Positions 1 through 6,099 of a stretch of 6,099 bases of DNA are shown piece by piece. This stretch comes from Flavobacteriaceae bacterium. Lineage in GTDB: Bacteria; Bacteroidota; Bacteroidia; Flavobacteriales; Flavobacteriaceae. A model generated the notes under the pieces. It was not told the DNA's origin. It was given only the letters and a program-made list of their open reading frames with translations, and ran no database searches. Where the stretch lies: contig JABDMQ010000035.1 of NCBI GenBank assembly GCA_013001365.1, forward strand, positions 1 through 6,099. Direction: 5' to 3'. The position numbers were made by a program, and so were the translations under genes. Position 1 is the first letter of the stretch; every line of letters begins with the position of its first letter.

Positions 1-963
1 ACAGCAGATGCTGTGAGACAAAGTATGCATCACTTCCTAGAGCATGATTTTGAATATGCATTGATCCTTTCTGGTGACCAATTATATCAGATGGATTTTA
101 ATGAAATGATAAGTAATCATGCTAAAAGCGGCGCTGAGATATCGATTGCCACCTATCCCGTAAATGCAAAAGATGCCACTTCTTTTGGTATCATGAAGAC
201 CAATGAAGAAAACGTTATTACATCATTTATAGAAAAGCCATCAACTGACTTGCTTTCTGATTGGACTTCTGAAGTCAGTGCAGAAATGAAATCAGAAGAA
301 AGACATTACCTGGCCTCTATGGGAATCTATATATTCAATCGGGATTTGCTTATTGATCTTATGAACGATCCAGGCACCATTGATTTTGGCAAGGAAATCA
401 TTCCACAGTCCATAGGCAAGCACAAGACCATTAGCTATCAATATGAAGGTTATTGGACAGATATAGGAAACATAGATTCTTTCTTTGAGGCAAATCTGGG
501 ATTAACTGATGATATCCCACAGTTCAATTTGTACGACGGTAAGCAAAGAACTTATACGAGAGCAAGGATACTACCAACCTCCAAGATAACTGGAACTGAA
601 CTGATAAGTGCTGTAATCGCAGAAGGTTGTATAATTCACGCCAAGCAAATAGAGCGGTCTGTTATTGGGATACGGTCTAGGATTGGCAATGATTCAAAGG
701 TCAGTAATACTTATATGATGGGCTCAGATCATTATGAATCCCTTGAAGATATCGAAAAAAACAACATCAAGGTCCTAATGGGCATAGGGGAGCGATGCGA
801 AATAAATAATGCAATTATAGACAAGAATTGCCGAATAGGAGATGATGTCAAGATCATTGGCGGAAAACACTTAGAAAATACCGAAACTGATTCCTATTTT
901 GTCAAGGACGGTATAGTAGTCATTAAAAAAGGCATGACAATACCTTCTGGATTTGTTCTTTAA
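1..963 (+). CDS. glgC: Glucose-1-phosphate adenylyltransferase (ADP-glucose pyrophosphorylase), 5'-truncated by window edge
   Basis: GlgC makes ADP-glucose from ATP and glucose-1-phosphate in the cytoplasm, the committed step of classical bacterial glycogen synthesis. The frame is open from base 1 (T-A-D-A-V-R-Q, the end of the family's GTADAVRQ motif), so the GTG at 13 is not the true start. About 100 N-terminal residues, including the nucleotide-binding GGxGTRL loop, lie upstream. In the visible 320 residues: SGDQLYQMD (24-32; D26 matches the catalytic Asp of the family's GDHxY motif), FIEKP (76-80; K79 is the glucose-1-phosphate Lys), ASMGIYIF, and YWTDIGNIDSFFEANL. A C-terminal left-handed beta-helix follows, with SVIGIRSRIG, IIDKNCRIGDDV (272-283) and a VIKKGMTIPSG tail. 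These C-terminal motifs resemble plant and cyanobacterial enzymes more than E. coli GlgC. The gene ends 114 bases before glgE on the same strand. Family assignment is secure; allosteric properties are inference. Confidence 0.96.
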   Translation, partial: TADAVRQSMHHFLEHDFEYALILSGDQLYQMDFNEMISNHAKSGAEISIATYPVNAKDATSFGIMKTNEENVITSFIEKPSTDLLSDWTSEVSAEMKSEERHYLASMGIYIFNRDLLIDLMNDPGTIDFGKEIIPQSIGKHKTISYQYEGYWTDIGNIDSFFEANLGLTDDIPQFNLYDGKQRTYTRARILPTSKITGTELISAVIAEGCIIHAKQIERSVIGIRSRIGNDSKVSNTYMMGSDHYESLEDIEKNNIKVLMGIGERCEINNAIIDKNCRIGDDVKIIGGKHLENTETDSYFVKDGIVVIKKGMTIPSGFVL

Positions 964-968
964 ATTAG

Positions 969-1001
969 TTTGTTAGGCTCAATCAACAACGGGTATATTG
1001 G
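969..1001 (+). promoter_or_regulatory. Candidate Bacteroidota-type promoter upstream of glgE
   Basis: TTTG at 969-972 is followed after 21 bases by TATATTGG at 994-1001. This resembles the Bacteroidota primary-sigma promoter (-33 TTTG or TTG, -7 TAnnTTTG): the -33 box is exact and the -7 box differs at one of its six specified bases. Transcription would begin a few bases after 1001, giving a leader of about 70 bases before glgE. A weaker second -7-like string, TACTTTTA, is at 1047-1054 but has no TTG at a suitable distance. If real, this would let glgE-mak-glgB be expressed independently of glgC. Such short motifs arise by chance in AT-rich DNA, so this is tentative. Confidence 0.3.
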
Positions 1002-1029
1002 CGCTTTTAGTCTTGAATGGCTAAAGCCC
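1001..1029 (+). other. Imperfect hairpin in the glgC-glgE intergenic region
   Basis: GCTTTTAG (1003-1010) can pair with CTAAAGC (1021-1027) around a 10-base loop with one bulged T, and G1001 can pair with C1029 across a mismatch. The stem is short and mostly A-T. The bases that follow (CCTTTACATC) are not a clean T-run, so it is a poor intrinsic terminator. It could be a weak terminator or processing site after glgC, or a 5'-leader structure if transcription starts at the promoter candidate just upstream. It may also be chance. Confidence 0.2.
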
Positions 1030-1064
1030 TTTACATCATAATTTCATACTTTTACCACCACTAA
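1017..1064 (+). other. Possible 15-codon upstream open reading frame in the glgE leader
   Basis: ATG at 1017 opens a 15-codon frame (MAKALYIIISYFYHH) closed by TAA at 1062-1064, 13 bases before the glgE ATG. The peptide is hydrophobic and aromatic. Its first nine bases, ATGGCTAAA, are identical to the first nine bases of both mak (3017) and glgB (4647). It has no Shine-Dalgarno sequence, but neither do the neighbouring genes. It could be a leader peptide affecting glgE translation, the remnant of a lost gene start, or coincidence. The sequence alone cannot show that it is translated. Confidence 0.15.
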
Positions 1065-1077
1065 CCCAAGCGGAATA

Positions 1078-3015
1078 ATGCAAAATCAAAGAAGAGTTGT
1101 AATAGATCATGTTTCGCCTCAGATAAATAACGGTGATCTATTTATAAAACGAGTTGTAAACGAGATCGTCAACATTAATGCTCACGTTATATGTGACGGT
1201 CATGATATTGTAGCCTCATCTGTTTTATATAAACATGAAAAAGAGAGAAAATGGAAAGAGGTAAGACTTCAACATATATTTAACGATGAATGGGGAAACT
1301 CCTTTATGGTGGAGAAACAAGGTTTCTATACCTATAAAGTAGAAGGCTGGGTAGACCATCCCCTTAACTGGCAACACGGCATATCAAGAAAAATTGACGA
1401 TAATCAGCATGTAAATTCTGAATTATTAGAAGGCGCTAGTTACTTAAAGCCACTATTGAAAAAAGTCGACGCATCTGAAAGAGACTATCTTGAGAAATGC
1501 ATAGCTTGGTTCAAGGATGACACACATTATGATAAAGCCATTAAGGAAGCCGTTGGTGATGAGCTTCATGCTATATTCTATAAGTATCCGGATAAACATT
1601 TGGTCAATTCATCAAAAGATTTCAAGGTGTATGTAGACCGTCATAAAGCTAGATTCAGTACTTGGTACGAATTCTTTCCTCGGTCTTCATCGGAAACGAA
1701 TGGAGCTCATGGCACACTTAAAGAAAGTGAACGATTACTTGATAGAGTAGCCAATATGGGGTTTGATACTTTGTATTTACCGCCTATTCATCCTATTGGA
1801 GAGGTAAATCGCAAGGGGAAGAATAACACAACTGAAGCTGGGCCAGATGATGTAGGCTCTACTTGGGGAATTGGTTCCAAGCATGGTGGCCATAAAGACA
1901 TACATCCACAGTTAGGGACACTTAAGGATTTTAAGGCGTTGGTCAAGAAAGCAAAAAGCCTCGGTATAGAAGTCGCTATGGATTATGCTCTTCAGGCGGC
2001 TCCGGACCATCCATGGGCAGAAGAACATCCTGAGTGGTTCAAGTGGCGGCCTGACGGAACCGTTCAATATGCCGAAAACCCACCAAAGAAATATCAGGAC
2101 ATCTTGCCTATCTATTTCGAATCGAAAGATTATAAGAACTTATGGGATGAATGTTTAAGCATACTTGAATATTGGATCGACTGTGGTGTTAACATGTTCA
2201 GGGTGGACAACCCTCATACCAAACCCTTTTACTTCTGGAACTGGATTATTTCAGAAGTGAAAAAAAATCATCCTGATGTAATATTCTTGGCCGAGGCATT
2301 CACCAAACCAAAGGTCATGGCGCAATTGGCCAAACAAGGATTTACACAATCATACACGTACTTTACCTGGAGAACATATAAACATGAGATTATTGAGTAT
2401 ATGGTTGAGCTCACAAATTCTGAATTAAAGGAATATATGCAACCAAATTTTTGGCCGAATACTCCAGACATAAATCCATTTCATCTACAGGGCGCAAACG
2501 AAGCCATGCATATTCAAAGATATGCCCTTGCGGCTACATTAAGCTCCAGTATAGGAATATATGGTCCTGTCTTTGAATATATGATCAGTGATGCCCTACC
2601 GGGAAGAGAAGAATACCTTAACTCAGAAAAATTCCAGTTTACTCATTACGATTGGACCATTGAAAATAAGCTTACCACGATAATTTCCAGGATAAATAAT
2701 CTCAGAAAAGAAAACGAAGCACTTCAGCAAACCAATAACATTAAATTTTGCCATATAGAAAATGACAATCTGCTTGGTTTCTACAAGTGGAATGACTCCA
2801 AGACCAATGAAGTGCTTATAATAATAAGCCTTGATCCATACTATGCTCAGCAAGGAACAGTACAGTTACCGCTGGCAGACCTTGGCAAGGACCCGGGTCA
2901 GTTAATTCAGGTAAACGACCTCATTACAGGAAGCAGCTACAATTGGTACGACGAATGGAATTTCGTAGAATTGCATCCTACATTGCCGTTTCACATTTTT
3001 AGAATAAACAAGTAG
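1078..3015 (+). CDS. glgE: Alpha-1,4-glucan:maltose-1-phosphate maltosyltransferase (GH13 subfamily 3)
   Basis: GlgE moves maltosyl units from alpha-maltose-1-phosphate to the non-reducing end of alpha-1,4-glucan, releasing phosphate. At 645 residues it is slightly shorter than the actinobacterial enzymes (about 675-700). Residues 1 to about 185 form the N-terminal beta-sandwich domain, opening with RRVVIDHVSP as in other GlgEs. The GH13 barrel starts near FSTWYEFFPRS (193-203). Diagnostic motifs follow: NRKGKNN (244-250), GSKHGGHKDIHPQLGT, DYALQAAPDHPW (302-313), and YAENPPKKYQDI (331-342). MFRVDNPHTKP (373-383) carries the nucleophile D377, FLAEAFTKP carries the acid/base E406, and NTPDI (461-465) carries the third Asp, D464. 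NPHTKP separates GlgE from amylases and TreS. The ATG at 1078 fits the family N-terminus; only a weak purine stretch (GCGGAATA) precedes it. The stop is one base before mak. One point to check is Phe at 519, in SEKFQ, where Tyr is usual. Confidence 0.97.
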   Translation: MQNQRRVVIDHVSPQINNGDLFIKRVVNEIVNINAHVICDGHDIVASSVLYKHEKERKWKEVRLQHIFNDEWGNSFMVEKQGFYTYKVEGWVDHPLNWQHGISRKIDDNQHVNSELLEGASYLKPLLKKVDASERDYLEKCIAWFKDDTHYDKAIKEAVGDELHAIFYKYPDKHLVNSSKDFKVYVDRHKARFSTWYEFFPRSSSETNGAHGTLKESERLLDRVANMGFDTLYLPPIHPIGEVNRKGKNNTTEAGPDDVGSTWGIGSKHGGHKDIHPQLGTLKDFKALVKKAKSLGIEVAMDYALQAAPDHPWAEEHPEWFKWRPDGTVQYAENPPKKYQDILPIYFESKDYKNLWDECLSILEYWIDCGVNMFRVDNPHTKPFYFWNWIISEVKKNHPDVIFLAEAFTKPKVMAQLAKQGFTQSYTYFTWRTYKHEIIEYMVELTNSELKEYMQPNFWPNTPDINPFHLQGANEAMHIQRYALAATLSSSIGIYGPVFEYMISDALPGREEYLNSEKFQFTHYDWTIENKLTTIISRINNLRKENEALQQTNNIKFCHIENDNLLGFYKWNDSKTNEVLIIISLDPYYAQQGTVQLPLADLGKDPGQLIQVNDLITGSSYNWYDEWNFVELHPTLPFHIFRINK

Positions 3016-3016
3016 G

Positions 3017-4645
3017 ATGGCTAAAAAGGAGTCTAATAGCGCAATGAAAACCCCTTACGCATTTGATGTGCCATGGGAAGGCTTGTTGGATAATGAGGAT
3101 TTCGTTTCGGCCTTTCTTTCAGATGTCCTTGAGGATTATATATTAAAGCAGCGATGGTACGGCGGTAAGGCGAGTAAACTGAAATACATCGAGCTTGCAG
3201 AATATTTCAGGATCCAGAATAACGAAGAAGTCTATTATGGGTTGATCCTGGAGGTAAATTTTGCTGAAGCTTTCTACCAGCACTATTTCTTACCAATCGC
3301 ATTTGTCTCGGATGAGAGTTTCGCAAAAGAAGACCGTATATTGCCTATAAGCATAAAAGGACAAGAAGGATTCATTATAGATGCCGTTAATCTTGAGGCC
3401 TTTCGAAAAGTTGTCTTCCAACGCATCCTTAATGCAGAACCTATAGATAGAACCAAAGTACAATACCATAAAAGCGCCAATTTCACCGATATTTCTTATA
3501 AATCTTCAAGGTTCATGGGTCTTGAACAGAGTAATACCTCGATAATCTATAATGACAGCTATGTACTCAAGTTCTTTCGTCGCATATATGCCGATAAGAA
3601 CCCTGATTTTGAAATGAGCTTATTCCTTTCAGAAAAAAAAGAATTCAAGAACACACCGCGCTACGTTGGAAGCATCAATGTGCTTACTAACAATAATGAA
3701 TACATTACTATAGCTTTAATGCAGGAGTTGGTGCCTAATGAAGGTGATGCTTGGGAATATTTCCTCAAAGAGTTACATAAAGTATTCCTCAATTTAGGTC
3801 ACAAGAACTTACAGGTCAGTGAATTGCCCGAAACCAAACTCTTTACCAGGCTTGGGATTAGGGACATCCCACCACGAATAATCGATTGGGCTGGATTGAA
3901 CTTGTTCTTGAAAATACAGACATTGGCCCAAAGAACAGCAGAGATGCACATTGCATTAGGATCGGAATTCGAGGAAACAGCTTTTACCCCTACTCATTTC
4001 AATGGTGATTATGTTGTCTGGCTAAAGAATCGAATGTTGTATCAATTCCAGAATAGATTGAACACTATTGAGAATAATATACATAAGCTCGATGGATTGG
4101 CCTTGGACCTTGCAACTGAATTTCTCGACAAGAAAAACCTGATAAGGAGGCGATTTGTGACTTTTGATTGGACAAAGCTCAAAGGAGAGAGAATTCGTGT
4201 GCATGGCGATTATCATTTAGGTCAGATCCTAGTGAAGAATGACGATTTCTATATTCTCGATTTCGAAGGTGAGCCGGAAAGTACGATTCGAGACCGAAAG
4301 GTAAAGCAACCACCGCTCAAGGATGTAGCGGGTCTTTTTAGGTCATTTCATTATGCAATTTATGCTACTATATTCAATAATCAAGATAGCTACGCCCAAT
4401 CACAAGATGAGCTTTTTCAAGCAGGAGAGCTTCTATATCGTTATTTCATCGGCGTTTTCCTCGAAACATATATAACTAAAGTTCAAGAGGCGAATCTCAA
4501 TATTGGGTATGACCAAGAGCGTATTTTTTTACTTAAGTACTCGTTACTTGAAAAAGCAGTATACGAGCTAGGATACGAACTGAATTCACGTCCATTATGG
4601 GCTGTTATTCCCTTGAAGGGAATTTCTAATATCATAAATCATTAA
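3017..4645 (+). CDS. mak: Free-standing maltokinase (Mak/Pep2 type, aminoglycoside-phosphotransferase-like fold)
   Basis: Maltokinase uses ATP to convert maltose to maltose-1-phosphate, the donor for GlgE encoded immediately upstream. The protein has 542 residues, longer than the roughly 455-residue mycobacterial enzyme. The N-terminal cap region has the family signature QRWYGGK (45-51). The C-terminal kinase lobe has RVHGDYHLGQIL (394-405), with catalytic Asp 398. It is followed by YILDFEGEP, whose D415 is the metal-binding Asp equivalent to the kinase DFG, and then KQPPLKDVAGLFRSFHYA, all typical of maltokinases including those fused to trehalose synthase (TreS). No TreS domain is present in or next to this gene. 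The ATG at 3017 lies one base after the glgE stop, arguing for coupled translation. A second in-frame ATG (codon 10, 3044) has a Shine-Dalgarno-like AAAAAGGAG 12 bases upstream, so the protein could be nine residues shorter. Substrate specificity rests on motifs and gene context. Confidence 0.92.
   Translation: MAKKESNSAMKTPYAFDVPWEGLLDNEDFVSAFLSDVLEDYILKQRWYGGKASKLKYIELAEYFRIQNNEEVYYGLILEVNFAEAFYQHYFLPIAFVSDESFAKEDRILPISIKGQEGFIIDAVNLEAFRKVVFQRILNAEPIDRTKVQYHKSANFTDISYKSSRFMGLEQSNTSIIYNDSYVLKFFRRIYADKNPDFEMSLFLSEKKEFKNTPRYVGSINVLTNNNEYITIALMQELVPNEGDAWEYFLKELHKVFLNLGHKNLQVSELPETKLFTRLGIRDIPPRIIDWAGLNLFLKIQTLAQRTAEMHIALGSEFEETAFTPTHFNGDYVVWLKNRMLYQFQNRLNTIENNIHKLDGLALDLATEFLDKKNLIRRRFVTFDWTKLKGERIRVHGDYHLGQILVKNDDFYILDFEGEPESTIRDRKVKQPPLKDVAGLFRSFHYAIYATIFNNQDSYAQSQDELFQAGELLYRYFIGVFLETYITKVQEANLNIGYDQERIFLLKYSLLEKAVYELGYELNSRPLWAVIPLKGISNIINH
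3023..3046 (+). promoter_or_regulatory. Shine-Dalgarno-like AAAAAGGAG inside the mak start, before an alternative ATG
   Basis: AAAAAGGAG (3023-3031) lies within codons 3-5 of mak and 12 bases before an in-frame ATG (3044-3046). It is the only strong Shine-Dalgarno-like string near any gene start in this window. It could define the true start, giving MKTPYAFDVPW, although the spacing is long. Alternatively it is simply the codons for Lys-Lys-Glu. Residues 1-9 (MAKKESNSA) are polar and match no family motif I recognise, so they do not decide the question. The ATG at 3017 is kept because it abuts the glgE stop, as glgB's ATG abuts the mak stop. Confidence 0.25.
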
Positions 4646-4646
4646 T

Positions 4647-6099
4647 ATGGCTAAAGTAATCCCGTTCAGTCTTTTCACGGATTTCGACATTGATCTTTTC
4701 AAGGCAGGTAAGCACTATAAACTATACGAAAAAATGGGGTCACACCTTACTACTGTCGATGGTGTAAAAGGCACTTATTTTGCGGTATGGGCGCCTAGTG
4801 CCAAGGCCGTATCAGTCATTGGTGATTTTAATTATTGGATTGAAGGCGAGCATGCCTTGAATGTTAGATGGGACGAAAGTGGTATTTGGGAAGGGTTCAT
4901 ACCAGGTGTAGACCAAGGTTCTATATATAAATACAAGATACAGAGCCATAATAACGATCTAAAGACCGAAAAGGCGGATCCGTATGCTAAACGTTGTGAG
5001 CACCCTCCTAATACAGCATCTGTAGTCTGGGATATTTCCAATTATAAATGGAAAGACAAAAAATGGATGTCTTATCGCAAGGACAAGAACGGATTGGACA
5101 AACCGTATTCCGTTTATGAGATGCATTTAGGCTCATGGATGAGGAATGCAGAAGAAGACCGATTCTTGTCATATTTAGAACTGTCAACAACCCTAGTTGC
5201 CTATTTAAAGGAAATGAATTTTACTCATGTTGAATTCATGCCTGTTATGGAATATCCATACGATCCGTCATGGGGCTATCAGCTCACGGGATATTTTGCT
5301 CCTACATCAAGATTCGGATATCCGGAGGATTTCATGAAATTAATCGATGAGCTTCATAAAAATGATATCGGTGTTATTTTGGATTGGGTGCCATCACACT
5401 TTCCTGAAGATGCTCATGGTTTGGGTTTCTTTGACGGATCCCATTTGTATGAGCATCCGGACAGACGACGAGGTTACCATCAGGACTGGAAGAGCTTGAT
5501 CTTTAATTATGGCAGGAACGAAGTCAAATCCTTCTTGATTAGCAATGCCATGTTTTGGTTAGATAAGTATCACGTAGATGGGCTTAGGGTAGATGCAGTC
5601 GCTTCAATGCTGTATCTGGATTATTCTCGTGAGGACGGGGAATGGGAGCCTAACATATATGGCGGACGCGAAAATCTTGAGGCTATAGATTTCATCAAGG
5701 AATTCAACCAAATGGTTTATACGAATTTTGAAGGTGTACAGACGATTGCAGAAGAATCTACAGCATTCCCAATGGTCACGAAACCTGTTTCCATTGGCGG
5801 ATTGGGCTTTGGTATGAAATGGATGATGGGCTGGATGCATGACACTCTAGAGTATTTTAAGAAAGATCCAATATACAGAAGACATCATCAAAACGACATT
5901 ACTTTTAGCTTGGCATATGCTTTCACTGAAAATTTCATGTTACCGCTTTCTCACGATGAAGTAGTTTACGGGAAGCAATCTATCCTTGGCAGGATGCCGG
6001 GCGATGAATGGCAGCGTTTTGCGAATTTGCGGCTGTTATATGGCTACATGTTCACGCATCCAGGAACAAAACTCTTGTTCATGGGTGGTGAGTTTGGGC
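4647..6099 (+). CDS. glgB: 1,4-alpha-glucan branching enzyme (GH13, CBM48), 3'-truncated by window edge
   Basis: GlgB cuts an alpha-1,4-glucan chain and re-attaches it through an alpha-1,6 bond, making branches and new non-reducing ends for GlgE or glycogen synthase. The frame runs from ATG 4647, one base after the mak stop, for 484 codons and stays open at the edge; about 150 residues (end of the barrel and C domain) are missing. After a short lead (FTDFDIDLFKAG) comes CBM48 (GTYFAVWAPSAKAVSVIGDFNYW, 42-64), with no extra N1 domain as in E. coli GlgB. Barrel motifs are YEMHLGSW (157-164), MPVMEYPYDPSWGYQ (198-212), DWVPSHFPEDAHG (from 246), DGLRVDA (311-317, nucleophile D316), IAEES (acid/base E369) and LSHDEV (third Asp, D437). 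The spacing of D316, E369 and D437 equals that of E. coli D405, E458 and D526. The sequence ends in LLFMGGEFG. No Shine-Dalgarno is seen. Confidence 0.97.
   Translation, partial: MAKVIPFSLFTDFDIDLFKAGKHYKLYEKMGSHLTTVDGVKGTYFAVWAPSAKAVSVIGDFNYWIEGEHALNVRWDESGIWEGFIPGVDQGSIYKYKIQSHNNDLKTEKADPYAKRCEHPPNTASVVWDISNYKWKDKKWMSYRKDKNGLDKPYSVYEMHLGSWMRNAEEDRFLSYLELSTTLVAYLKEMNFTHVEFMPVMEYPYDPSWGYQLTGYFAPTSRFGYPEDFMKLIDELHKNDIGVILDWVPSHFPEDAHGLGFFDGSHLYEHPDRRRGYHQDWKSLIFNYGRNEVKSFLISNAMFWLDKYHVDGLRVDAVASMLYLDYSREDGEWEPNIYGGRENLEAIDFIKEFNQMVYTNFEGVQTIAEESTAFPMVTKPVSIGGLGFGMKWMMGWMHDTLEYFKKDPIYRRHHQNDITFSLAYAFTENFMLPLSHDEVVYGKQSILGRMPGDEWQRFANLRLLYGYMFTHPGTKLLFMGGEFG

Noticed and set aside
13..15. GTG at 13 as the start of glgC
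   Set aside because: The frame is open to base 1 and the preceding codons encode T-A-D-A of the conserved GTADAVRQ motif, so the gene begins upstream of the window.
1001..1040. Strong intrinsic terminator after glgC
   Set aside because: The stem is short and A-T rich with a bulge, and it is not followed by a T-run. It is listed only as a weak hairpin.
2260..2267. A run of eight A in glgE (and a similar run at 3633-3640 in mak) as a programmed frameshift site
   Set aside because: Both reading frames continue with conserved motifs after the runs, and no overlapping frame or downstream gene would be joined by slippage. They are ordinary Lys-rich codons.
2268..2853. Two minus-strand open frames (67 and 76 codons) inside glgE
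   Set aside because: They lie wholly opposite a strongly conserved GH13 catalytic gene, show no recognisable motif, and read as shadows of its codons.
3283..4216. Two minus-strand open frames (67 and 64 codons) opposite mak
   Set aside because: They overlap the maltokinase coding region, have no family motif and no supporting start signal.
4832..5840. Three minus-strand open frames (60-78 codons) opposite glgB
   Set aside because: glgB's + strand frame is continuous here with all catalytic motifs, so these are shadows.
1..6099. A new defence, mobile or secondary-metabolite system
   Set aside because: All four long genes are confidently assigned to known alpha-glucan enzyme families, and no gap is large enough to hide another protein gene of ordinary size. 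No repeats, integrase or transposase signals are seen.

Overview
The window is a compact, single-strand block of alpha-glucan (glycogen) metabolism genes, all on the + strand: the 3' part of glgC (ADP-glucose pyrophosphorylase), a complete glgE (maltose-1-phosphate maltosyltransferase), a complete free-standing maltokinase gene (mak/pep2 type), and the 5' three-quarters of glgB (branching enzyme). The first and last genes are cut by the window edges. No RNA gene, mobile element, CRISPR array or prophage signal is visible, and the minus-strand open frames are shadows of these genes.

The organism is most likely a member of the Bacteroidota, probably a flavobacterium. The reasons are AT-leaning codon use, genes that start with no Shine-Dalgarno sequence, a short branching enzyme that begins directly at the CBM48 region with wording (DWVPSHFPEDAHG) that I associate with this phylum, and an intergenic region with a TTTG...TATATTGG pair resembling the Bacteroidota -33/-7 promoter. 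This is inference from style; no marker gene is present.

Layout: glgC (1-963), a 114-base intergenic leader (964-1077) that may hold an internal promoter, a weak hairpin and a 15-codon upstream frame, glgE (1078-3015), mak (3017-4645), glgB (4647-beyond the end). The last three genes are separated by one base each, so they are almost certainly one transcript and probably translationally coupled.

How they work together: GlgC makes ADP-glucose. Mak phosphorylates maltose with ATP to maltose-1-phosphate, GlgE adds the maltosyl unit to the non-reducing end of a linear alpha-1,4-glucan, and GlgB introduces alpha-1,6 branches. The usual source of maltose for Mak is trehalose synthase (TreS), often fused to Mak. 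TreS is neither fused nor adjacent here, so the maltose source must lie outside the window or be different. GlgC next to GlgE also allows the alternative in which ADP-glucose feeds maltose-1-phosphate synthesis through a GlgM-type glycosyltransferase, or a parallel classical GlgA route. The genes are recognisable members of known families. I see no evidence of a wholly new system; the points of interest are the gene arrangement, the plant-like C-terminus of GlgC and the leader region.
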